From assembly GCA_002403455.1 (NCBI GenBank), contig DHHV01000010.1:2250-17090 (forward strand): a DNA stretch of 14,841 nucleotides. The letters run 5' to 3'. This stretch comes from Hyphomonadaceae bacterium UBA4763. Its GTDB lineage: Bacteria; Pseudomonadota; Alphaproteobacteria; Caulobacterales; Aquidulcibacteraceae. The position numbers and the translations under genes were made by a program. Positions 6,378-13,478 of the stretch are shown here, piece after piece; the first letter of the stretch is position 1; each line of letters opens with the position of its first letter. The notes beneath the pieces are model-generated. The model searched no databases and was not told where the DNA came from. It was given only the letters and a program-made list of their open reading frames with translations.

Positions 6378-7847
6378 ATGGTTGTAGAGACGGAAATCGG
6401 GCATAGCCAAGCGGTGGCGGTGAATTCCGCCGCCCACCGCCAGCTCTACGCCAAACGCGCGCCGGTCCACCCCAAGCTTGTCTCCGGACAATTTCGGCTG
6501 ATCAAGACCGCGATCTTAATCCTGACCCTTGGCGTTTATTATCTGACGCCGTTCTTGCGCTGGAATCATGGGCCCGGCGAACCGGATCAAGCGGTCCTGG
6601 TCGATTTTCCGGGTCGAAAAATCTATTTGTTCTTTATCGAATTATGGCCGCAGGACGTCGCCTATGTGTCGGGGCTGTTGATCCTTGGCGCGCTGGCCTT
6701 GTTCTTATCGAACGCGTTGTTCGGGCGGGTGTGGTGCGGGTTTACCTGCCCGCAAACCGTGTGGACAGACCTTTATATTACGGTTGAGCGGCTGATCGAA
6801 GGCGATCGCAATGCGCGATTGCGGCTGGATAAGGCGCCGTGGAGCGCCGATAAAATCACCAAGAAGGTGATCAAACATGCGATCTGGCTGCTGATCGCGG
6901 CGGCGACCGGCGGCGCGCTGGTGATGTATTTCCATGATGTGCGCACATTGTTCCCGGAGGTGTTTCTCGGCACGGCGCCGATGGGCGCCTATATGTTCGG
7001 AGCCTTGTTGACCTTTACGACCTATGCGCTCGCCGGGACCATGCGCGAGCAGGTCTGCACCTATATGTGCCCGTGGCCGCGCATTCAGGCGGCGATGACC
7101 GATTCCGAGGCGCTGCAGGTCACCTATAAACGGGACCGCGGCGAACCGCGGGGTCCCCATAAACGGGGCCAGGCGTGGGACAATCGCGGCGATTGCGTCG
7201 ATTGCACGGCTTGCGTGGCGGCTTGCCCGATGGGCATCGACATCCGCGAGGGCTCGCAGATCGAGTGCATCAATTGCGGGCTGTGCGTGGACGCCTGCGA
7301 TGAGATCATGGTCAAGGTTGAGCGGCCGAAGGGCCTGATCGCTTTTGACACCGACGACAATGCCGATCGCCGGCAAGCAGGGCTTGCGCCGCGCTGGCGG
7401 CCAATCCGGGCGCGGACGTTGATTTATGTCGCCGTGATGGCGGTGATCGCCGGCCTGATGGGCTGGAGCCTCCTGACGCGGTCGAGCATTGATCTGAACG
7501 TGCTGCGCGATCGCAACCCGACTTTTGTGCGGCTCTCGGACGGCTCGGTGCGCAACGCCTATACGATCCGGGTGTTGAACAAGACCAATGCGGCGCGCGG
7601 CTTTGAATTGCGCAGCGAGGGCCTGCCGCTGGCGCTCGACGTGGTCGGCGGCGCGGTCGAGCCAAGCGGAGCGATCCGCTTTGAGCTGGAAGCAGACGGG
7701 GTGCGCACGCTGCGGGTGCTGGCGCGGCATGCCGCGGACGGCTTGCCAGCCGGCCGCGCGCCTGTCACCTTTGTCGTTGAGGCCGAGGATGGCGCCGAAC
7801 TCGCCGTCAAATCGATTTTTGTCGCGTCCGAACAGCGAGGGCCCTGA
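6378..7847 (+). CDS. ccoG: Cytochrome c oxidase accessory protein CcoG (FixG/RdxA)
   Basis: CcoG is a polyferredoxin-like membrane protein implicated in reducing Cu(II) for cbb3 oxidase assembly. From the ATG at 6378 it is 489 residues. Hydrophobic segments occur near 43-60, 96-112, 168-184, 203-221 and 348-366. WCGFTCPQTVW (119-129) and CTYMCPWPRIQ (227-237) are FixG-type cysteine pairs. Two [4Fe-4S] sites follow: Cys273/276/279/283 and Cys297/300/303/307, the classical CX2CX2CX3C. After the last helix comes LNVLRDRNP (373-381) and a periplasmic Ig-like C-terminal domain. An in-frame TTG at 6354 would add 8 residues. I prefer the ATG, which has AAAGG at 6363-6367. Its stop overlaps ccoH by one base. 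Confidence 0.97.
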   Translation: MVVETEIGHSQAVAVNSAAHRQLYAKRAPVHPKLVSGQFRLIKTAILILTLGVYYLTPFLRWNHGPGEPDQAVLVDFPGRKIYLFFIELWPQDVAYVSGLLILGALALFLSNALFGRVWCGFTCPQTVWTDLYITVERLIEGDRNARLRLDKAPWSADKITKKVIKHAIWLLIAAATGGALVMYFHDVRTLFPEVFLGTAPMGAYMFGALLTFTTYALAGTMREQVCTYMCPWPRIQAAMTDSEALQVTYKRDRGEPRGPHKRGQAWDNRGDCVDCTACVAACPMGIDIREGSQIECINCGLCVDACDEIMVKVERPKGLIAFDTDDNADRRQAGLAPRWRPIRARTLIYVAVMAVIAGLMGWSLLTRSSIDLNVLRDRNPTFVRLSDGSVRNAYTIRVLNKTNAARGFELRSEGLPLALDVVGGAVEPSGAIRFELEADGVRTLRVLARHAADGLPAGRAPVTFVVEAEDGAELAVKSIFVASEQRGP

Positions 7848-8359
7848 TGGCAAATCCGTTGACGCAAAAGCCGCAAGGTCTGACCGGGCGCCATGTGTTG
7901 ATCGCGGTGCTGGCGTTCTTCGCGCTGATCTTGGCGGCGAATGTGGCGTTCATTTCGCTGGCGGTGACGACCTTTTCGGGCCAGGTGGCCAAGAACCCCT
8001 ATGAGGCGGGGCTCGCCTATAATGCCGAGCTTGACCGGCGGGCGGCGCAAGCCGAATTGGGCTGGCGTGCGACCCCCTCTCTCAGGCGCGCGGGCGCGGC
8101 GGCGGAGCTTGAAATCACCGTGCGGGACGCGCAAGGCGCGCCATTGGCCGGTCTGACGGCGGAAGCGGTGCTGCAGCGGCCGGCGACGCAAACCGGCGCG
8201 CGGACGATTACACTGAACGAGGCGGCGCCGGGGGTTTACCGCGCGCAGGCGGCGCTTGATCCCGGCGATTGGCTAGCGGAAGCGACGCTGACCGATACCT
8301 CGGGCAGCGCGAGCTTTATCGGGCGCTGGCGGCTGTCGCTGGAGAGCGCGCCGCCATGA
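7847..8359 (+). CDS. ccoH: cbb3 oxidase assembly protein CcoH/FixH
   Basis: CcoH is a small membrane-anchored protein required for CcoN/CcoP assembly, with one transmembrane helix and a periplasmic domain. The 170-residue product has its helix at about 17-40, followed by the FixH pattern NPYEAGLAYNAELDRRAAQAELGW (first part 50-64, ending at Trp73). A beta-rich domain follows, which fits the FixH fold. The start ATG overlaps the ccoG stop (TGATG) and the stop overlaps the ccoI start (ATGA), so all three are translationally coupled. The length is typical. Confidence 0.94.
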   Translation: MANPLTQKPQGLTGRHVLIAVLAFFALILAANVAFISLAVTTFSGQVAKNPYEAGLAYNAELDRRAAQAELGWRATPSLRRAGAAAELEITVRDAQGAPLAGLTAEAVLQRPATQTGARTITLNEAAPGVYRAQAALDPGDWLAEATLTDTSGSASFIGRWRLSLESAPP

Positions 8360-10584
8360 CGTTTGCCGCGCCGCCGCTGACCGCGTTTGACGCGTCGCTG
8401 TCGCGCGCGCCCTTGGGCGAAGCGGTATTCGACCCCGCGCCGTTTTTGCGCGCGCAAGCGAGCGGCAAATCACGGCTGGAATTGCTGGTGCGCGGCGCCA
8501 AATGCGCCGGGTGCCTTGCCAAGATCGAGCGGGAGATCGCCCGCGTGCCCGGCGTTGTCGAAGCGCGCTTTAACCTCTCGACCGGCAAATTGGCGATCGC
8601 CTATGCCGGAGCGGCCGAGCGCGCCATCGCCATCCCGCTGCGCTTGCGGGAACTGGGCTTTGACAGCGGCCCTTATGATCCAACCGAAGCCGAGATCGAG
8701 GACCGGCGCGAAGCGCGCGAGCTGTTGATCGCCTTGGCGGTCGCCGGCTTTGCCAGCGGCAATATCATGCTGTTGTCGATCCCGGTATGGGCGGGCGGCG
8801 ACGGCTCGATGGGCGACGGCGCGCGCACGCTGTTTCATTGGATTTCCGGGCTGATCGCGCTGCCGGCGGCGTTGTTTGCGGGGCGCCCTTTTTTCCGCTC
8901 GGCCTGGCAGGCGCTGTCGCGCGGCGGCGCCAATATGGACGTGCCGATCTCGCTTGGCGTGCTGCTCGCTTTGGGCGTCAGCATTTTGGAGACCGCGCAA
9001 GGCGGGGCGCATGCGTTTTTCGACGCGGCGGTGATGCTGCTGTTTTTCCTGCTGATCGGGCGCTATCTCGACCGGCGGGCGCGCAATCGCTCGCGCTCGG
9101 CGGCGCGCACGCTCCTGGCCCTGCAGGCGCGCGAGGCCCGGGTCCTCGGCCCCGATGGGGCGGTGCAGGTTGTGCGGGTGAGCGACATCGCGCCGGGGGC
9201 GCTGGTGCTGGTGGCGGCGGGCGATCGCCTGCCTGTTGATGGCGAGATTGTCGCGGGCGAGAGCGCGCTCGATCTTAGTCTCCTGACCGGCGAAAGCGCG
9301 CCGGCCCCGATCGGGGTTGGCATGCGGGCGCAAGCTGGCGCGCTGAACCTTGACGGGGTGCTGACCCTGCGGGCCGAGCGGGCCGCCGCCCAATCGACCT
9401 TGGCCGATCTGGCCCGGCTGATCGAGATCGGCGCGCAAAACCGCTCGCGTTATGTCGAAATGGCGGCGAAGGCGGCGCGGGCTTATGTGCCGATCGTCCA
9501 TAGCCTGGCGGCGCTGACCTTTTTGGCCTGGTGGGCATTTGGCGGAGAGCTTCGACCGGCTTTGCTGGCGGCGGCGTCGCTGCTGATCATCACCTGCCCA
9601 TGCGCGCTCGGGCTGGCCGCGCCGGCCGTGCAGGTCGCCGCCTCGACGGCGTTGTTTGCGCGCGGGGTGCTGGTCAAATCGCCGACGGCGCTGGAGCGGC
9701 TGGCCGAGATCGACCACATCGTCTTCGACAAAACCGGCGTGCTGACGCAAGGCAAAGCGGTGCTGCAGAATATCGCAGCGATCGACCCGCGCGTCCTGCA
9801 GGAAGCCGCCGCCTTGGCGACCTTGTCGCGCCATCCCTTGGCGCGCGCGGTGGCGGGCTTTGCAGTTGCCGGCTTTGTCGTGACCGAGGCGCGCGAAATC
9901 GCCGGCCAGGGCGTGCAGGCCCGGCTTGATGGGGTTGAGGCGCGGCTTGGGCGGGCGAGCTTTGTCGGTGCGGCGCCCCAACATGCCGAGACGGAAATGT
10001 GGTTTCGCAAAGGCGAGGAGGCGCCCCAGCGGTTTACGTTCAAGGACAGTCTGCGCGCCGATGCGCGCGAGACCATCGCGGCCCTTTGCGCCGAAGGATT
10101 TGAAATCGACATCGTATCGGGCGATGCGCAAGCCCCCGTGATGGAAGTGGCTGAACAATTGCTGATCGGGCGGGCGATCGCCGAGGCCAAACCCGGCGAT
10201 AAAGTCGCCCGGCTCGAGGCCTTGCGGGCGGCGGGGCGCAAAGTGCTGATGGTGGGCGATGGGCTGAACGATGCGCCGGCTTTGGCGGCGGCCCATGCCA
10301 GCATGGCGCCGGGCGCGGCGAGCGAGGCGAGCCAAAACGCCGCCGATCTGGTGTTCCAAAGCGCTGATTTGTCGCCGATCCTCGCGGCGCTGCGTACCGC
10401 CAAGCGCGCCAAAGCCCGCATGCGCGAAAATTTCCTGCTGGCGGCGATCTATAACGCGCTGGCCGCGCCGCTCGCCATGGCCGGGCTGGTGACGCCGCTG
10501 ATCGCGGCTTTGGCGATGTCGGGATCGTCGATCCTCGTCACGCTGAACGCGCTGCGGGTGTCGGTCAAGAAAGGGGCGTCATGA
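8356..10584 (+). CDS. ccoI: Copper-translocating P-type ATPase CcoI/FixI
   Basis: CcoI is a P1B copper ATPase that exports Cu for cbb3 oxidase assembly. The 742-residue product has an N-terminal metal-binding domain with CAGC (Cys50, Cys53). About eight membrane helices follow. Other motifs are TGES of the actuator domain (311-314), the membrane CPC (414-416), the phosphorylation loop D458-K-T-G-V-L-T, His493-Pro494 of the nucleotide domain, GDGLNDA (634-640), Tyr699-Asn700 and MSGSS (721-725). HASMAPG (647-653) is typical of the FixI subgroup. The residue after DKTG is valine, where P-type ATPases usually have threonine. The start ATG at 8356 overlaps the ccoH stop by 4 bp. A longer in-frame start at 8269 lies within ccoH and is rejected. 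The gene overlaps ccoS by 4 bp. Confidence 0.97.
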   Translation: MTFAAPPLTAFDASLSRAPLGEAVFDPAPFLRAQASGKSRLELLVRGAKCAGCLAKIEREIARVPGVVEARFNLSTGKLAIAYAGAAERAIAIPLRLRELGFDSGPYDPTEAEIEDRREARELLIALAVAGFASGNIMLLSIPVWAGGDGSMGDGARTLFHWISGLIALPAALFAGRPFFRSAWQALSRGGANMDVPISLGVLLALGVSILETAQGGAHAFFDAAVMLLFFLLIGRYLDRRARNRSRSAARTLLALQAREARVLGPDGAVQVVRVSDIAPGALVLVAAGDRLPVDGEIVAGESALDLSLLTGESAPAPIGVGMRAQAGALNLDGVLTLRAERAAAQSTLADLARLIEIGAQNRSRYVEMAAKAARAYVPIVHSLAALTFLAWWAFGGELRPALLAAASLLIITCPCALGLAAPAVQVAASTALFARGVLVKSPTALERLAEIDHIVFDKTGVLTQGKAVLQNIAAIDPRVLQEAAALATLSRHPLARAVAGFAVAGFVVTEAREIAGQGVQARLDGVEARLGRASFVGAAPQHAETEMWFRKGEEAPQRFTFKDSLRADARETIAALCAEGFEIDIVSGDAQAPVMEVAEQLLIGRAIAEAKPGDKVARLEALRAAGRKVLMVGDGLNDAPALAAAHASMAPGAASEASQNAADLVFQSADLSPILAALRTAKRAKARMRENFLLAAIYNALAAPLAMAGLVTPLIAALAMSGSSILVTLNALRVSVKKGAS

Positions 10585-10745
10585 GCATTTTGCTGATGCT
10601 GGCCCCGGCGGCGGTGATGTTGGGCGCGCTCGGATTGGCGGCGTTCGTATGGGCGCTGAAATCGGGCCAATATGAGGATCCTGAGGGCGCCGCCGCGCGC
10701 ATATTGCTGGACGATCATCAGAGCGAGATCGAGCGGGGCGGGTGA
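10581..10745 (+). CDS. ccoS: cbb3-type oxidase assembly protein CcoS
   Basis: This is a 54-residue protein with one N-terminal transmembrane helix (about 2-24). The CcoS hallmark AFVWALKSGQYEDPEG (21-36) follows, then AARILLDD. CcoS is needed for insertion of the heme b and CuB cofactors into CcoN. The ATG overlaps the ccoI stop (ATGA), and the ribosome site AAGAAAGGGG lies within ccoI. It is the last gene of the cco cluster. Confidence 0.95.
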   Translation: MSILLMLAPAAVMLGALGLAAFVWALKSGQYEDPEGAAARILLDDHQSEIERGG

Positions 10746-11087
10746 TCGCGGTGGTCGCAAAATGGTTGGAGATTTGAATCGCGCAATCCATCAGTCGTCA
10801 TTGTAGGTGCTGGGCGCAAAGCGATCGTGGAACGTTAACAAGACGGATGGGGCGCCGTAGGGTTTGGTTGAATTCAGGTATCGAAGCGGTCGCAGGCTCC
10901 CATTTGACCGCGTGGATGAGATGAAACCTCCCATCTGATGCGCTTGCAGAACGCGAAAACTGACCGTCATGGCTTCGCGTTAATTTTGTAGTCTGCTTGT
11001 GTCTGACCGAAAAAAGATTCTCGAACAATTCCACGTCTACTGACCGCGTCGCCTTGTACGGGCCGCGCAGTCGGCTATGCGGCGGGA
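10746..11087. other. Intergenic gap between ccoS and marC, no convincing gene
   Basis: These 342 bp have no frame I would defend. A 78-residue minus-strand frame (10798-11034) has no good ribosome site, no membrane or domain pattern that I recognise, and crosses a dyad. The gap holds the palindrome at 10950-10981, followed by a T-rich stretch. It presumably contains the end of the cco transcript and the marC promoter, which I could not place. Base composition is visibly less GC-rich than the flanking genes, so decayed sequence is possible. Confidence 0.5.
10950..10988 (+). terminator. Candidate terminator or operator dyad downstream of ccoS
   Basis: AACGCGAA (10950-10957) and TTCGCGTT (10974-10981) are perfect 8-bp inverted arms around a 16-nt loop, followed by AATTTTG. 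The loop itself contains TGAC-C-GTCA. The hairpin plus short T-rich tail could end transcription from ccoS, but it lies about 200 bp past that gene and the T run is short. It could equally be an operator for marC. Confidence 0.35.
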
Positions 11088-11744
11088 ATGATGCTGGATC
11101 TTGCGAGCCTTGCGCCGATTTTCGTGACGTTTTTCGTGGTGATCGACCCGATCGGGGTCGCGCCGATCTTTGCAGGGCTGACGCGCGGCGCGCCGGGGCG
11201 CTATCGGCGGGTGATGGCGATCAAATCGGTGCTGATCGCCGCCATCGTGCTGCTCGGCTTTGCCTATGGCGGGGAATGGCTGTTATCGGCGCTGCATGTC
11301 AGTTTCGACGCCTTTCGCGCGGCGGGCGGAGTGTTGTTGTTCTTGCTGGCGCTCGACATGATTTTCGAGCGGCGCGCGCAGCGGCGCGAAGAACGGGCCG
11401 AGCGCGTTTCCGAAGAAGCCGCCGCCCATCCCGAGCGGCTGGAGGACATCTCCGTTTTTCCGATGGCGATCCCGATGATCGCCGGGCCCGGCGCGATCGC
11501 CTCGGTGATGTTGTTCATGGCGCAAGCGAAGACCGATCTTGCCGCGCAAGGCGCGGTGCTGATCGGCATGGGCGCGAATTTGGCGCTGTGTTTGGGTTTG
11601 TTCTTGGCGGTCGGGCCGCTGATGCGCCTGATCGGCGAGACCTTGGCGGCGATGATTACGCGGATTTTGGGGGTGATCTTGGCGGCCTTGGCGGCGCAAT
11701 TTGTGTTTGACGGGATTGCCGGGGCGTTTGGCTTGGGCGGGTAA
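11088..11744 (+). CDS. MarC family (UPF0056) integral membrane protein
   Basis: This 218-residue protein belongs to the MarC/SnatA family, whose physiological role is mostly unclear; some members are linked to small amino acid transport. It has the family start IFVTFFVVIDPIGVAPIFAG (11-30) and about six membrane segments: roughly 7-29, 44-63, 77-93, 125-145, 158-177 and 190-209. The middle block FPMAIPMIAGPGAIASVM (124-141) is conserved in the family. The 94-120 loop is highly charged. ATG codons at 11088 and 11091 are both possible and neither has a strong ribosome site. The name marC is historical, since E. coli MarC is not an antibiotic-resistance protein, so I leave the symbol empty. Confidence 0.9.
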   Translation: MMLDLASLAPIFVTFFVVIDPIGVAPIFAGLTRGAPGRYRRVMAIKSVLIAAIVLLGFAYGGEWLLSALHVSFDAFRAAGGVLLFLLALDMIFERRAQRREERAERVSEEAAAHPERLEDISVFPMAIPMIAGPGAIASVMLFMAQAKTDLAAQGAVLIGMGANLALCLGLFLAVGPLMRLIGETLAAMITRILGVILAALAAQFVFDGIAGAFGLGG

Positions 11745-11785
11745 GGGGGATTTTTGTCGGGGGACTTTCGTCCCCCGAACCCCCT
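11744..11785 (+). terminator. Large hairpin immediately after marC
   Basis: The outer arms AGGGGG (11744-11749) and CCCCCT (11780-11785) enclose a perfect inner 9-bp stem, TCGGGGGAC (11757-11765) with GTCCCCCGA (11770-11778), and a TTTC tetraloop. The outer stem begins on the last base of the marC stop codon. There is no downstream T run. The T5 stretch lies inside the left half instead, so this is a stable hairpin that may act as a terminator or an RNA 3'-end stabiliser rather than a textbook intrinsic terminator. Confidence 0.55.
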
Positions 11786-11786
11786 G

Positions 11787-11870
11787 GTGTGGCGTTTCTT
11801 AAACTCGCTGAGAGCGCGCCACAATTACAGGGCGAATTTCAGAATCGCCACACTAGCCTCCGCTCGGAGG
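11787..11870. repeat. Inverted-repeat element in the marC-guaB intergenic region
   Basis: GTGTGGCGTTTCT (11787-11799) pairs with AGAATCGCCACAC (11841-11853) with one mismatch in 13. A second right arm, CGCCACA at 11817-11823, can pair with the same left arm, so two alternative hairpins are possible. A further compact stem CCTCCG-CT-CGGAGG follows at 11857-11870. No coding frame accounts for this. It may be a dispersed palindromic repeat or a structured RNA segment. Confidence 0.5.
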
Positions 11871-11928
11871 GCTTAGCGGCGCGGTTCTGGCTTGTCATCG
11901 GCCAACTTCCCCTCCCCCGATTTGGCGT

Positions 11929-11957
11929 TTGACCGGGGCGCAGGCGACGATTAGGAC
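11929..11957 (+). promoter_or_regulatory. Weak candidate promoter for guaB
   Basis: TTGACC (11929-11934) matches five of six bases of a sigma-70 -35 box. At 17 bp spacing lies TAGGAC (11952-11957), which matches only three of six -10 positions. It is correctly placed about 50 bp before the guaB ATG, but the -10 is poor, so this is tentative. Confidence 0.22.
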
Positions 11958-12005
11958 AAGGCGCATCCTCCTTTTCGCCATTCATCTTTTCAGGAAAGGG
12001 CCGCG

Positions 12006-13472
12006 ATGCAGGTCCGCCAAGCGCTTACTTTCGATGACGTGCTGCTCGAACCCGGGCGCAGCGACGTCATGCCAGCCGAAACCTCGACCAAAACGCGGCT
12101 GACGCGGGCGCTATCGCTCAACATCCCGCTGGTGTCGGCGGCCATGGATACCGTGACGGAGGCGCGGCTGGCGATCGCCATGGCGCAGGCCGGCGGGCTC
12201 GGCGTCATTCACCGCAATCTCTCGGTCGAGGAACAGGCCGAGCAAGTGCGCATGGTCAAGCGCTTTGAAAGCGGCATGGTGATCAATCCGGTGACGATCC
12301 ACCCGGACATGACGCTCGGCGAGGTGCGGGCGCTGAAAGAACGGTTGAAGATCTCCGGCTTTCCGGTGGTCGAGCGCGGCAGCAATCGGCTGGTCGGCAT
12401 TTTGACCAATCGCGACATGCGCTTTGCCGAGGATGAGGCGGCCTTGGTGGGCGCGCTGATGACGGCGAAGGACCTCGCCACGGTGCCGGAGAATACCAGC
12501 CAGGACGCGGCGCGCCGGCTCTTGCATCAGCGCCGGATCGAACGGGTGATCGTCGTCGACGCCGAGGGCGCCTGCGTTGGCCTCATCACCGTCAAGGACA
12601 TGGAAAAGGCGCAGAACTTTCCCGATGCGGCGAAGGACGACAAGGGCCGGTTGCTGGTGGCGGCGGCCTCGACCGTCGGCGATGCCGGCTTTGAGCGCAG
12701 CGCGGCGCTGATGGAGGCGGGGGTCGACGCGATCGTCATCGACACTGCGCATGGCCATTCCGACGCCGTGCTGGCGGCGGTGGCGCGCGTCAAACGGCTC
12801 TCCAACCGCACGCAAGTGATCGCTGGCAATGTCGCGACCTATGACGGGGCGCGCGCGCTGATCGATGCGGGGGCGGATGCGGTGAAGGTCGGGATCGGGC
12901 CGGGCTCGATCTGCACGACGCGGATTGTGGCGGGCGTCGGCGTGCCGCAGCTCACCGCCATCACCGACGCGGTGCGGGCCGGGCAAGCGGCCAATGTGCC
13001 GATCATCGCCGATGGCGGCATTAAATATTCGGGCGATCTCGCCAAAGCTTTGGCGGCGGGCGCGGAAGCCGCGATGATGGGCTCGATCTTTGCCGGCGCC
13101 GAGGAAGCGCCGGGCGAGGTGTTTCTCTATCAGGGCCGGTCTTATAAATATTATCGCGGCATGGGCTCGATCGGGGCGATGGCGCGCGGCTCGGCCGATC
13201 GCTATTTCCAGAAAGACGTCGGCGATCAGATGAAATTGGTGCCCGAAGGCGTCGAAGGCCGCGTGCCGTTCAAAGGCCCGGTCGCGCCGATCCTGCACCA
13301 GATGGTCGGGGGCTTGCGGGCCGCCATGGGCTATACGGGCGCGCGGACCTTGGCGGAATTGCGCGAAAAGGCGCGTTTTGTGCAGATCACCGGGGCGGGC
13401 TTGCGCGAAAGTCACGTGCATGACGTCGCCATCGTGCGCGAAACGCCGAATTACCCGGTGACGGGCGGTTAA
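12006..13472 (+). CDS. guaB: Inosine-5'-monophosphate dehydrogenase
   Basis: GuaB oxidises IMP to XMP with NAD+, the first committed step of GTP synthesis, in the cytoplasm. The 488-residue product has the normal bacterial length. The TIM barrel begins with TFDDVLLEPGRSD (8-20). A Bateman module of two CBS domains sits at about 92-205. The catalytic loop is GIGPGSICTTR (296-306) with nucleophile Cys303. IMP-binding GG(I)KYSGD (337-344) and YRGMGSIGAM (383-392) follow, and the mobile flap carries the Arg399-Tyr400 dyad. The start ATG at 12006 has AGGAAAGGG (11992-12000) in good position. It is followed 6 bp later by the methyltransferase gene, so the two are probably cotranscribed. Confidence 0.98.
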   Translation: MQVRQALTFDDVLLEPGRSDVMPAETSTKTRLTRALSLNIPLVSAAMDTVTEARLAIAMAQAGGLGVIHRNLSVEEQAEQVRMVKRFESGMVINPVTIHPDMTLGEVRALKERLKISGFPVVERGSNRLVGILTNRDMRFAEDEAALVGALMTAKDLATVPENTSQDAARRLLHQRRIERVIVVDAEGACVGLITVKDMEKAQNFPDAAKDDKGRLLVAAASTVGDAGFERSAALMEAGVDAIVIDTAHGHSDAVLAAVARVKRLSNRTQVIAGNVATYDGARALIDAGADAVKVGIGPGSICTTRIVAGVGVPQLTAITDAVRAGQAANVPIIADGGIKYSGDLAKALAAGAEAAMMGSIFAGAEEAPGEVFLYQGRSYKYYRGMGSIGAMARGSADRYFQKDVGDQMKLVPEGVEGRVPFKGPVAPILHQMVGGLRAAMGYTGARTLAELREKARFVQITGAGLRESHVHDVAIVRETPNYPVTGG

Positions 13473-13478
13473 GGAAAT

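Noticed and set aside
8470..10359. Very long minus-strand frame opposite ccoI
   Set aside because: It is an antisense shadow caused by GC-rich codon bias. Its composition is dominated by Arg, Gln, His and Gly, while the plus strand has complete P-type ATPase motifs.
10798..11034. 78-residue minus-strand frame in the ccoS-marC gap
   Set aside because: No Shine-Dalgarno, no recognised family, and it runs through an 8-bp dyad. It could be a decayed fragment but is not supported as a gene.
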